This document shows, one piece after another, positions 23,215 to 30,852 of a stretch of DNA of 33,297 nucleotides; position 1 is the stretch's first letter, and each line of letters begins with the position of its first letter. The notes beneath the pieces were generated by a model that saw nothing but the letters and a program-made list of their open reading frames with translations, did not search any database and was not told the origin of the DNA. The translations under genes and the position numbers were made by a program. This stretch comes from Blautia sp. OF03-15BH (GTDB lineage: Bacteria; Bacillota; Clostridia; Lachnospirales; Lachnospiraceae): positions 1-33,297 of the forward strand of contig NZ_QSCM01000015.1 of the NCBI RefSeq assembly GCF_003463065.1, in the 5' to 3' direction.

Positions 23215-24852
23215 TCAGTTGTCTTCCGGCATGTTCTCGCTGGTATATACCTGACGTTTTCTTGCCATCTCATCACTTTCGAGGTATTCATCGTAAGTGG
23301 TGATCTTATCGATCATGCTGCCGTTTGGCAGGATCTCCATGATACGGTTGGCTGTGGTCTGTACGATCTGATGGTCGCGGGAAGCAAAGAGGATCACGCC
23401 CGGGAATTTGATCAGACCGTTGTTCAGAGCGGTGATAGACTCCATGTCCAGATGGTTGGTAGGCTCATCGAGAACCAGCACATTGGCTCCGGAGATCATC
23501 ATCTTGGAGAGCAGGCAGCGGACTTTCTCTCCTCCGGACAGGATCTTGACCTTCTTCATTCCGTCATCGCCGGCGAAAAGCATTCTTCCAAGGAAGCCAC
23601 GGACATAGGTGGCATCCTTGATCTCGGAATACTGGGTCAGCCAGTCAACGATAACCAGATCGTTGTCGAATTCTTTGGTGCTGTCCTTGGGGAAGTAAGC
23701 CTGAGTGGTGGTAACTCCCCATTTGTAAGTACCCTCATCCGGCTCCATCTCGCCTGTCAGGATCTGGAAGAGAGTGGTTTTTGCCAGCTCATTTCCGCCG
23801 ACAAAAGCAACTTTGTCATCGTGTCCCAGAATAAAGGAAATGTTATCCAGAACCTTTACGCCGTCGATGGTCTTGCTGATGCCTTCCACGGTGAGGACTT
23901 CGTTTCCGATCTCACGGTTGGGACGGAAATCGATGTAAGGATATTTACGGCTGGAAGGACGGATCTCATCCAGCTGGATTTTTTCCAGGGCACGCTTACG
24001 GCTGGTCGCCTGTTTGGACTTGGAAGCGTTGGCGCTGAAGCGGGAGATGAACTCCTGCAGCTCCTTGATCTTTTCTTCCTTCTTCTTGTTGGCTTCCTTC
24101 ATCTGACGGATCATCAGCTGGCTGGACTCGTACCAGAAGTCATAGTTTCCGGCGTAAAGCTGGATTTTTCCGTAATCGATGTCAGCGATAAAGGTGCAGA
24201 CCTTGTTCAGGAAATAACGGTCATGGGAAACGACGATGACGGTATTGTTGAAGTTGATCAGGAACTCCTCAAGCCAGCTGATGGCGTCCAGATCCAGATG
24301 GTTGGTCGGCTCGTCCAGGAGCAGGATGTCGGGGTTTCCGAAAAGTGCCTTTGCCAGAAGGACTTTCACCTTCTCGCTGCCGTTCAGATCTTTCATGAGA
24401 GAGTAGTGGAGCTCCGGAGCAATGCCAAGACCATTTAAAAGAGTAGCGGCATCAGATTCAGCCTCCCAGCCGTTCATCTCGGCAAATTCGCCCTCCAGCT
24501 CGCTGGCACGGATGCCGTCCTCATCTGTGAAATCTTCCTTCATGTAAATGGCTTCTTTTTCCTTCATGATGTCATAAAGGCGCTGGTTACCCATGATAAC
24601 GGTGTCCAGTACGGGGAAGCTGTCATATTTGAAGTGGTCCTGCTCCAGAACGGAAAGACGCTGGCCGGGAGTGATGTTGATGTCTCCGCTCGTGGTTTCC
24701 AGCTGTCCGGAAAGAATCTTTAAGAATGTGGATTTTCCTGCGCCATTGGCTCCGATGAGGCCATAGCAGTTACCCTCGGTGAATTTGATGTTAACGTCTT
24801 CGAAAAGCGCTTTTTTGCCGATTCGAAGGGTGACATTATTTGCACTGATCAT
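23215..24852 (-). CDS. ABC-F family ATPase
   Basis: A 545-residue protein with two ABC domains and no membrane part, the ABC-F layout (ribosome-acting translation factors and antibiotic protection proteins), closest in feel to YbiT. NBD1 has a normal Walker A (GANGAGKST, about 34-42), a degenerate signature (LNGSEK) and SHD switch. The inter-domain linker lies at about 225-300 (KKKEEKIKELQEFISRFSAN). NBD2 has a degenerate Walker A (GGNELAKTT), a normal signature (LSGGEK), normal Walker B, and SRD in place of the SHD switch. One composite ATP site is therefore intact and the other degenerate. AAGGAGGT precedes the start. Probably a housekeeping translation factor rather than a resistance gene. 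Confidence 0.92.
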   Translation of the reverse strand: MISANNVTLRIGKKALFEDVNIKFTEGNCYGLIGANGAGKSTFLKILSGQLETTSGDINITPGQRLSVLEQDHFKYDSFPVLDTVIMGNQRLYDIMKEKEAIYMKEDFTDEDGIRASELEGEFAEMNGWEAESDAATLLNGLGIAPELHYSLMKDLNGSEKVKVLLAKALFGNPDILLLDEPTNHLDLDAISWLEEFLINFNNTVIVVSHDRYFLNKVCTFIADIDYGKIQLYAGNYDFWYESSQLMIRQMKEANKKKEEKIKELQEFISRFSANASKSKQATSRKRALEKIQLDEIRPSSRKYPYIDFRPNREIGNEVLTVEGISKTIDGVKVLDNISFILGHDDKVAFVGGNELAKTTLFQILTGEMEPDEGTYKWGVTTTQAYFPKDSTKEFDNDLVIVDWLTQYSEIKDATYVRGFLGRMLFAGDDGMKKVKILSGGEKVRCLLSKMMISGANVLVLDEPTNHLDMESITALNNGLIKFPGVILFASRDHQIVQTTANRIMEILPNGSMIDKITTYDEYLESDEMARKRQVYTSENMPEDN

Positions 24853-24931
24853 AGTTGTATTGTACCTCCTTAGAAACAGGACTGTATGGTGCTTGCTACA
24901 GTAGTTTCCTGGCTTTTTTACATAGTTTCTC

Positions 24932-24985
24932 TGCAGCCGCCTGGCTGCATCGTTTCTATTCTAACTGAAAACAGAAAAAAAGCAA
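24932..24985 (-). promoter_or_regulatory. ABC-F promoter and leader hairpin
   Basis: Minus strand TTGCTT (24980-24985), 16 bases, TAGAAT (24958-24963), giving a leader of about 100 bases. Near its 5' end a GCAGCC/GGCTGC hairpin (24932-24947) is followed by a start-stop pair ATGTAA. This could be a simple leader or a translation-responsive one. Confidence 0.5.
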
Positions 24986-25111
24986 GTGAAAAATGGAAAA
25001 AAACAGGGTTGCATCTGAAAAAGATATCAGGAATGAACAGAAAACCGAAATTGGTTTTGTGTTGACTTTTGTGGGGTCTCGGCAGCCCTTTGTTAAAATT
25101 GGCTAAAACCA

Positions 25112-25147
25112 AATATTTCCGGCATTTTTTCCTTGGGGAAAAATATT
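25112..25147. promoter_or_regulatory. AT-rich dyad upstream of the BMC promoter
   Basis: TTTTTCC (25126-25132) and GGAAAAA (25137-25143) pair around a 4-base loop, and AATATTT (25112-25118) can pair with AAATATT (25141-25147). It ends 11 bases before the -35 of the BMC promoter, so it may be an activator or repressor site. Nothing else is recognised in the 385-base gap between the ABC-F and aldolase genes beyond the two promoters. Confidence 0.3.
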
Positions 25148-25157
25148 GAGAAATGAG

Positions 25158-25186
25158 TTGCTTTTTGGCAGGAATCATGGTAGAAT
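25158..25186 (+). promoter_or_regulatory. BMC operon promoter
   Basis: TTGCTT (25158-25163), exactly 17 bases, TAGAAT (25181-25186), about 50 bases before the first gene. The weak -35 fits a promoter that needs an activator. Confidence 0.6.
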
Positions 25187-25237
25187 GGAAACAATCAAAA
25201 TAAAACAACACAATCAAACATAAGGAGGATCATTCTC

Positions 25238-26047
25238 ATGGCTATTAACGAGTATGAAATCAAAAAACAGATCTGCGACATCGGTAAACGTATTTACGAC
25301 CGTAACATGGTTGCTGCAAACGATGGAAACATTTCTGTAAAACTGAACGACAATGAGTTCCTTTGCACACCGACCGGTGTTTCCAAAGGATTCATGACTC
25401 CGGAGTTCATCTGTAAAGTCGATGCAAAAGGAAATGTGCTGCAGGCAAACGGAAACTTCCGTCCCTCTTCTGAGATCAAGATGCACATGAGAGTCTATGA
25501 GAAGAGACCGGATGTTGGGGCTGTTGTACATGCTCATCCGAACTTCGCTACCGCTTTCGCAATCGCAGGTATTCCTCTGACTCAGCCGATCATGCCTGAG
25601 GCAGTTATCGCTCTTGGCTGCGTTCCCATCGCTGAGTACGGTACACCGTCCACCATGGAGATCCCGGACAATGTCGAGAAATACCTTCCGTACTATGATG
25701 CAGTCCTGCTTGAGAGCCACGGAGCACTGACATGGAGCACCGATCTTCTGGCTGCATACATGAAAATGGAGTCTGTAGAGTTCTATGCAGAGCTTCTTTA
25801 CAAATCCAAAATGCTGGGCGGACCGAAGGAGTTCGACAAAGAGCAGATCGCAAAACTGTACGAGATCAGAAGAAAAATGGGCCTTCCGGGCAAACATCCC
25901 GCAAACCTCTGTGCAGAGCTGAACGGACCGGGCAAAGGATGTCATGCATGTGACGGCGCCTGCTCCTGCGGAAGCAAGAAAGCTGAGCCGGATGTAGAGA
26001 AGATCGTTGCTGAAGTGACAAAGAAGATCCTGGAGCAGATGAAATAA
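25238..26047 (+). CDS. fucA: BMC class II aldolase (fuculose-phosphate type)
   Basis: A 269-residue zinc aldolase expected to split L-fuculose-1-phosphate or L-rhamnulose-1-phosphate into DHAP and lactaldehyde. The core (1-215) shows the metal site of the family: Glu79, His98 and His100 in VVHAHP, and His161 in LESHGAL. E. coli FucA is about 215 residues; here an extra tail contains a Cys-rich CHACDGACSC (235-244) and then a helix PDVEKIVAEVTKKILEQM (251-268), the pattern of a BMC encapsulation peptide at the C-terminus. AAGGAGG precedes the start. First gene of the operon, 18 bases before the aldehyde dehydrogenase. Which sugar phosphate is used is not shown by sequence. Confidence 0.88.
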   Translation: MAINEYEIKKQICDIGKRIYDRNMVAANDGNISVKLNDNEFLCTPTGVSKGFMTPEFICKVDAKGNVLQANGNFRPSSEIKMHMRVYEKRPDVGAVVHAHPNFATAFAIAGIPLTQPIMPEAVIALGCVPIAEYGTPSTMEIPDNVEKYLPYYDAVLLESHGALTWSTDLLAAYMKMESVEFYAELLYKSKMLGGPKEFDKEQIAKLYEIRRKMGLPGKHPANLCAELNGPGKGCHACDGACSCGSKKAEPDVEKIVAEVTKKILEQMK

Positions 26048-26065
26048 TTTTTAAGGAGGCTCATT

Positions 26066-27484
26066 ATGGCTATTAACGAACAAGAGATCCAAGAGATTGT
26101 TCGAAACGTCCTGAAGGGCATGGGTACCGCTACGGCACCAGCAGCTTCCAAGGCTCCGGAGAAAAAACTTCTGGGTATTTTTGAGACTGCTGATGAAGCC
26201 ATTGCGGCAGCCAAGAGAGCACAGAAGGAAATTCAGCCGATGCCCCTGGAATTCCGTGAAAAGATCATTGCAAATATCCGTAAGAAAACACTGGAAAATG
26301 CAAAACTCCTTTCCGAGCTGGCAGTAGAAGAGACCGGCATGGGAAATGTGGGACATAAAATCATCAAACACCAGCTGGTGGCTGAGAAGACTCCGGGTAC
26401 GGAAGATCTGAGCACCATCGCCTGGTCCGGTGACAGAGGGCTGACGCTTACAGAGATGGGTCCCTGGGGCGTGATCGGAGCTGTCTGCCCGTCCACAAAC
26501 CCCACTGCTACTGTCATCTGTAATTCTATCGGTATGCTGGCAGCAGGAAACGCAGTTGTTTTCATGCCGCATCCCAGCGCAAAGAACTGTTCCAATCTGG
26601 CGATCGACATGGTAAACCGTGCCAGCATCGAGGTTGGCGGTCCGGAGAATATTGTGACAGCAGTTGCAGAGCCCACAATGGATGTGAGCAATTATATTTT
26701 CAAACATAAAGACATTGATATGCTTTGTGCTACCGGTGGCCCCGGTGTTGTAACAGCAGTTCTTTCCTCCGGAAAGAGAGCGATGGGTGCAGGAGCAGGA
26801 AACCCGCCGGTACTGGTGGATGAGACTGCCAACATTCCCAAAGCTGCTGAAGATATCATCAACGGCTGTACTTTCGACAACAACCTTCCCTGTATTGCAG
26901 AGAAAGAGGTTGTAGTTGTAGATACCGTAGCAGATGAACTGATTTACCATATGGAGCAGAACGGCTGTTATCATGCCAGCCCCGAAGAAGTTCAGAAACT
27001 GGTGGATACCGTCCTGGATGACAAGAACGGTAAGAAAGTCATCAGCAGAAAATGTGTAGGCCGCAGTGCCAAAGTCCTTCTTGGAAAGATCGGTGTGACC
27101 GTAGGTGACGAAGTCCGCTGTATCATTTTCGAGGGCGAGAAAACACATCCTCTGATCTGGACAGAGCTGATGATGCCGATCCTCGGTATCGTCCGTGTGA
27201 AAAATGTAGATGAGGGAATCGCTGTAGCAGTAGAGCTGGAGCATGGAAACCGTCATTCCGCACATATGCATTCAACCAACATTAACAATCTGACCAGGTT
27301 TGGAAAAGCCATCGACACCGCTATTTTTGTAAAGAATGCACCTTCCTATGCGGCACTGGGCTTCGGCGGAGAAGGATATCCCACCTTCACCATCTGCAGC
27401 CGTACCGGAGAGGGTCTTACCTCTGCAAAGAGCTTTACAAAGGCAAGAAGATGTGTCATGGGTGATGCGCTTTGCATCAGATAA
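26066..27484 (+). CDS. pduP: CoA-acylating aldehyde dehydrogenase (PduP-like)
   Basis: A 472-residue enzyme that oxidises propionaldehyde (or another C2-C3 aldehyde such as lactaldehyde) to its acyl-CoA with NAD inside the shell. Residues 1-19 (MAINEQEIQEIVRNVLKGM) are an amphipathic encapsulation helix, followed by an Ala/Pro linker. The dehydrogenase core has GVIGAVCPSTNP (about 125-136), and the catalytic Cys276 in NNLPCIAEKEV. The ALGFGGEGYPTFTICSRTGE stretch near the end is typical of PduP/EutE. Length is normal. The translation start region nearly repeats that of the aldolase gene before it. AAGGAGG site; 12 bases to the next gene. Confidence 0.95.
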   Translation: MAINEQEIQEIVRNVLKGMGTATAPAASKAPEKKLLGIFETADEAIAAAKRAQKEIQPMPLEFREKIIANIRKKTLENAKLLSELAVEETGMGNVGHKIIKHQLVAEKTPGTEDLSTIAWSGDRGLTLTEMGPWGVIGAVCPSTNPTATVICNSIGMLAAGNAVVFMPHPSAKNCSNLAIDMVNRASIEVGGPENIVTAVAEPTMDVSNYIFKHKDIDMLCATGGPGVVTAVLSSGKRAMGAGAGNPPVLVDETANIPKAAEDIINGCTFDNNLPCIAEKEVVVVDTVADELIYHMEQNGCYHASPEEVQKLVDTVLDDKNGKKVISRKCVGRSAKVLLGKIGVTVGDEVRCIIFEGEKTHPLIWTELMMPILGIVRVKNVDEGIAVAVELEHGNRHSAHMHSTNINNLTRFGKAIDTAIFVKNAPSYAALGFGGEGYPTFTICSRTGEGLTSAKSFTKARRCVMGDALCIR

Positions 27485-27496
27485 GGAGTGATAAAC

Positions 27497-28720
27497 GTGG
27501 AAATGAATATTGAAGAAATCGTAAAACAGGTTCTGGCTGAGATGAAAGGTGCCGCTCCCGCAGACGTTGCACCGGCTGTAAAAGCAGATCCTGCAGCAGC
27601 AGGTGATATTCCGAAGACTGCTCATGTAGCTGTCCTCACATCCCTGGAGCATTTTGATATCAAAGAATTCCCAATGCCGGAAGTTGGCGACGATGATATC
27701 CTTGTAAAGGTAGAAGGATGCGGCGTTTGTGGTACCGATGCTCATGAGTTTAAGAGAGATCCGTTCAGTCTGATCCCGGTAGCTCTGGGACATGAAGGAA
27801 CCGGAGAAATCGTAAAAATAGGTAAGAACGTAACAGTTGATACCGCCGGAAAACCGGTTCAGGTAGGTGACAAGATCGTTACCTGCATGATCTTCAAGGA
27901 TGATCCGGAGATCACCATGTTCGACCTGAACAAGAAAAACGTAGGCGGAGCTGATGTATACGGTCTGCTTCCGGATGACGATGTTCATCTGAACGGCTGG
28001 TTCGCTGATTATATCCTGATCAGAGGCGGCAGCTTTGGTTCCACCTTCTTCAACGTAAGTGATCTGGATCTGGATTCCCGTATCCTGATCGAGCCCTGTG
28101 CCGTACTGGTACATGCTGTCGAGAGAGCAAAAACCACAGGAATCCTTCGTTTCAACAGCCGTGTTGTTGTACAGGGCTGCGGACCGATTGGCCTGATCTG
28201 TATCTCTATCCTGAAGACCATGGGTATCCAGAATATCTGTGCAGTAGACGGTGAGCAGAAACGTCTTGACTTTGCAAAGAGAATGGGCGCAAAACAGACA
28301 GTAAACTTCAAGGATCACAAAGGCATCGAGGCTCTTGCCGGAGCAGTTAAGGATGCTTTCGGTGGTCATCTGGCAGACTTTGCATTCCAGTGTACCGGTT
28401 CACCGGTGGCACATGCCAACATCTATAAATTTATCCGCAACGGCGGCGGCCTTTGTGAGCTTGGCTTCTTTATCAACGGCGGAGATGCTACTATCAATCC
28501 GCACTTTGATATCTGCTCCAAGGAGATCACCATCGTTGGTTCCTGGGTATACACTCTGAGAGATTATGTAACAACCTTTGATTTCCTGAAGAGTGCAAAA
28601 GAGATCGGTCTTCCGATGAGCGAGCTCATCACGGATAAATTCCCGCTGGAAGAGATCAATGAAGCCCTTAAGACCAACCTGGCAATGACCGGACTTAAGA
28701 TCGCTATTGTCAACAAGTAA
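27497..28720 (+). CDS. Zinc-dependent alcohol dehydrogenase with encapsulation helix
   Basis: A 407-residue medium-chain (GroES-like) dehydrogenase that would reduce the aldehyde to propanol or lactaldehyde to propanediol and recycle NAD within the compartment. Residues 1-17 (MEMNIEEIVKQVLAEMK) are an encapsulation helix, joined by an Ala/Pro/Asp linker. Catalytic zinc residues are in GCGVCGTDAHE and GHEGTGE, and the nucleotide-binding loop is GCGPIGLICI. The four-Cys structural zinc lobe common in the family is missing. The start at GTG 27497 has AAGGAG 8 bases before it; ATG 27503 is farther from it. This is not the iron-dependent PduQ type. Confidence 0.92.
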   Translation: MEMNIEEIVKQVLAEMKGAAPADVAPAVKADPAAAGDIPKTAHVAVLTSLEHFDIKEFPMPEVGDDDILVKVEGCGVCGTDAHEFKRDPFSLIPVALGHEGTGEIVKIGKNVTVDTAGKPVQVGDKIVTCMIFKDDPEITMFDLNKKNVGGADVYGLLPDDDVHLNGWFADYILIRGGSFGSTFFNVSDLDLDSRILIEPCAVLVHAVERAKTTGILRFNSRVVVQGCGPIGLICISILKTMGIQNICAVDGEQKRLDFAKRMGAKQTVNFKDHKGIEALAGAVKDAFGGHLADFAFQCTGSPVAHANIYKFIRNGGGLCELGFFINGGDATINPHFDICSKEITIVGSWVYTLRDYVTTFDFLKSAKEIGLPMSELITDKFPLEEINEALKTNLAMTGLKIAIVNK

Positions 28721-28740
28721 GCAGAAAGGAGTGACAGGCC

Positions 28741-29046
28741 ATGCAGGAGGCAGCAGGTCTTCTGGAGGTGTTTGGCTGTGTGGCGGCCTTTGCAGCAGCA
28801 GATGCGGCAGCGAAAGCGGCCAACGTCACCATCCAGTCTATTGATAAAAACAAACCTGCCAATGCGGATGCGTTGCCGGTACCACTCATCACCTGCCTGA
28901 AGATCAGGGGCAGCGTAGCGGACGTGGAGGCGGCAATGGATGCGGCAGCTGCGGCAGCAGAGAATATCACTGGCGTGGTATCCCGTTATATCATCGCCGG
29001 TCCGTCTGAAGAGACTGAAAAGATGCTTAGGATCAGTGCGATCTGA
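28741..29046 (+). CDS. BMC-H shell protein, divergent pore
   Basis: A 101-residue single BMC domain, a hexagonal shell tile. The N-terminal strand EAAGLLEVFGCVAAFAAADA and the end RYIIAGPSEETEKMLRI are family-like. Between strands 2 and 3, where most paralogues carry KIGSGL, it has a longer loop DKNKPANADALPVPL (residues 35-49), so its central pore must differ. Alanine-rich helix 60-75. AAAGGAG site; 20 bases after the dehydrogenase gene and 90 before the next shell gene. Confidence 0.88.
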   Translation: MQEAAGLLEVFGCVAAFAAADAAAKAANVTIQSIDKNKPANADALPVPLITCLKIRGSVADVEAAMDAAAAAAENITGVVSRYIIAGPSEETEKMLRISAI

Positions 29047-29062
29047 AGCAGATGAAATGGTC

Positions 29063-29091
29063 TTGCAATGTCAGGCAGGATATATTAAAAT
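29063..29091 (+). promoter_or_regulatory. Internal promoter before the shell genes
   Basis: TTGCAA (29063-29068), exactly 17 bases, TAAAAT (29086-29091), in the widest gap between shell genes. It would give extra transcripts for the three BMC-H genes that follow. Confidence 0.5.
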
Positions 29092-29136
29092 GTAAGAAGA
29101 ATGATTGGTTTAACCCGCACAAGGAGGATATAGGAA

Positions 29137-29412
29137 ATGACACAGGAAGCATTAGGAATGGTAGAAACAAGAGGTCTGGTAGCTGCAATCGAGGCTTCTG
29201 ACCAGATGGTAAAAGCAGCAGATGTTACTCTGATCGGTACCGAGAAGATCGGTTCCGGACTGGTAACTGTTATGGTACGCGGTGATGTCGGAGCTGTAAA
29301 AGCAGCAACTGAGGTTGGTGGAGCAGCAGCTTCCAGACTGGGTGAGCTCGTAGCCGTTCATGTAATCCCGAGACCGCACAACGATGTTCAGAAGATTCTG
29401 CCGACCATTTGA
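29137..29412 (+). CDS. pduA: BMC-H shell protein, PduA-like
   Basis: A 91-residue canonical hexameric shell protein. EALGMVETRGLVAAIEASDQ starts the fold, TEKIGSGLVTVMVRGDVGAV carries the pore loop K-I-G-S-G (residues 37-41) known from PduA-type propanediol-permeable pores, and AVHVIPRPHNDVQKILP ends it. AAGGAGG 9 bases before the ATG. About three quarters identical by eye to the BMC-H at 29795-30070. Confidence 0.95.
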   Translation: MTQEALGMVETRGLVAAIEASDQMVKAADVTLIGTEKIGSGLVTVMVRGDVGAVKAATEVGGAAASRLGELVAVHVIPRPHNDVQKILPTI

Positions 29413-29454
29413 TCGCAGAAGCTCATTTACAAGTAAAGGGAAAAGGAAGCACAT

Positions 29455-29766
29455 ATGAAAGCGATTGGATTAGTTGAGCTGCCTAACTGTACGGATGCCA
29501 TTCAGGCACTGGATGTCATGCTGAAGACTGCAGATGTCCAGTTCCTTACCTGGGAGAAGAAATTAGGCGGAAGATTGGTAACGCTCATCGTCCAGGGGAA
29601 TGTTGCCGCGGTGACAGAAGCAGTGGAAGCTGCAAAACACAGAGCCGTCGGACGCGTGGTGGCTTCCACAGTGATTGCAAATCCGCACGAAGAAACTTGG
29701 AAGTTGATCGAGGTCAGCAGAAGGAAGTATCCATATCTGCGGGACCTGGAAAAAACTTCTGTCTGA
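29455..29766 (+). CDS. BMC-H shell protein with KLGGR pore
   Basis: A 103-residue BMC-H protein. The pore loop is EKKLGGRL (residues 35-41) in place of KIGSGL, giving a pore with an added arginine, as in EutM-like/CcmK-like tiles with different charge. The C-terminus after NPHEETWKLIEV is extended by a basic tail RRKYPYLRDL. AAAGGAAG site. Lies between the two PduA-like copies. Confidence 0.93.
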   Translation: MKAIGLVELPNCTDAIQALDVMLKTADVQFLTWEKKLGGRLVTLIVQGNVAAVTEAVEAAKHRAVGRVVASTVIANPHEETWKLIEVSRRKYPYLRDLEKTSV

Positions 29767-29794
29767 CTGACAGGAGTTAAAGGAGGAAATAAGA

Positions 29795-30070
29795 ATGGAA
29801 CTTCAGGCATTAGGTATGATCGAAACTAGAGGACTGGTAGCTTCTATCGAGGCTGCTGATGCAATGCTGAAAGCCGCTAATGTTGTTATGGTTGGTACCG
29901 AGAAGATCGGTTCCGGTCTGGTAAGCGTTATGGTACGTGGTGATGTAGGTGCTGTAAAGGCTGCTGTTGAGGCAGGAAGCGCAGCTGCAGAGAGACTTGG
30001 AGAGGTCATCGCCGTTCATGTAATTCCGAGACCGCACAGCGATGTAGAGAAAATTCTGCCGCAGGCATAA
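29795..30070 (+). CDS. pduA: BMC-H shell protein, second PduA-like copy
   Basis: A 91-residue BMC-H with the same KIGSGL pore (residues 37-42) and the same AVHVIPRPH end as the copy at 29137-29412, so the pair arose by duplication. Differences cluster in the helices. AAAGGAGG precedes the start. Followed by two hairpins before pduL. Confidence 0.95.
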   Translation: MELQALGMIETRGLVASIEAADAMLKAANVVMVGTEKIGSGLVSVMVRGDVGAVKAAVEAGSAAAERLGEVIAVHVIPRPHSDVEKILPQA

Positions 30071-30077
30071 GTAAAAG

Positions 30078-30120
30078 AAAGGGTGCCGCAGGAGTGCGTC
30101 TCTAAGGCGGCGCCCTTTTC
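30078..30120 (+). terminator. Internal terminator-like hairpin
   Basis: AAAGGGTGCCGC (30078-30089) pairs with GCGGCGCCCTTT (30107-30118) with one G-T pair, followed by TTTTC. The U-tract is short, so partial read-through into pduL is expected. Confidence 0.6.
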
Positions 30121-30128
30121 TGCTTATA

Positions 30129-30149
30129 TGTCCGTCAGAATGACGGACA
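30129..30149 (+). other. Perfect 8-base hairpin before pduL
   Basis: TGTCCGTC (30129-30136), AGAAT loop, GACGGACA (30142-30149). It stands between the terminator-like hairpin and the pduL ribosome site, where it could protect the 5' end of a processed transcript. Confidence 0.5.
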
Positions 30150-30170
30150 GCTTCGGAGAAAGGAACGATT

Positions 30171-30815
30171 ATGCAGGAGCAAGAATTAGTAAATGAAATA
30201 GCAAAGCTGGTTGTAGAACAGCTGAAGCATGCAGATGTCTGTAATCCCAAAGACCGTATCCCGGTTGGGATCTCCGCACGACATGTACATCTTTCCCAGG
30301 CAGACCTTGAGACTCTGTTTGGAAAAGGCTATGAACTGCATAAAAAGAAAGATCTTATGGGTGGACAGTATGCAGCACAGGAGTGTGTGACCATTATCGG
30401 GACCAAGCTCCGTGCGATCGAAAATGTCCGTGTTCTTGGCCCGGTGCGGAAACGGACCCAGGTGGAGGTTTCTGCGACGGATGCAGTGAGACTTGGCGTG
30501 AAAGCACCGGTTCGTCTGTCAGGCGATCTGGTGGGTTCTGCACCGGTAACTCTGGTAGGACCGCAGGGCGCTGTTTATCTGAAAGAAGGCTGTATCGTGG
30601 CAAAACGCCACATCCATATGGCTCCGGAGGACGCAGCTCGTTTCGGTGTTCAGGACAAACAGGTAGTAAAGGTTCGTTTTGAAAGCGGAAGAGGTGGTAC
30701 ACTGGAAGACGTGCCCATCCGTGTAGATCCTTCATTTGATCTGGAGATGCACATTGATACCGATGAAGCAAACGGCCTTGGCATCGCCAAAGATATGGGC
30801 TATCTGATCAAATAG
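30171..30815 (+). CDS. pduL: BMC phosphotransacylase PduL
   Basis: A 214-residue PduL-type phosphate acyltransferase, which exchanges CoA for phosphate on the acyl-CoA, regenerating CoA in the lumen; the acyl phosphate then yields ATP through an acyl kinase. Residues 1-20 (MQEQELVNEIAKLVVEQLKH) are an encapsulation helix. The duplicated zinc-binding motifs are ARHVHLS (His38, His40) and KRHIHMAP (His147, His149), with another His at 194. Length is normal for the BMC form. GGAGAAAGGA precedes the ATG. No kinase gene is in the operon. Confidence 0.95.
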   Translation: MQEQELVNEIAKLVVEQLKHADVCNPKDRIPVGISARHVHLSQADLETLFGKGYELHKKKDLMGGQYAAQECVTIIGTKLRAIENVRVLGPVRKRTQVEVSATDAVRLGVKAPVRLSGDLVGSAPVTLVGPQGAVYLKEGCIVAKRHIHMAPEDAARFGVQDKQVVKVRFESGRGGTLEDVPIRVDPSFDLEMHIDTDEANGLGIAKDMGYLIK

Positions 30816-30852
30816 CTGAAATAAGGGGACTTAGGAAGGACTTGATACAAAG

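Noticed and set aside
26051..28369. Two long minus-strand frames over pduP and the alcohol dehydrogenase gene
   Set aside because: Antisense shadows with unusually high Cys/His content caused by codon bias of the real genes.
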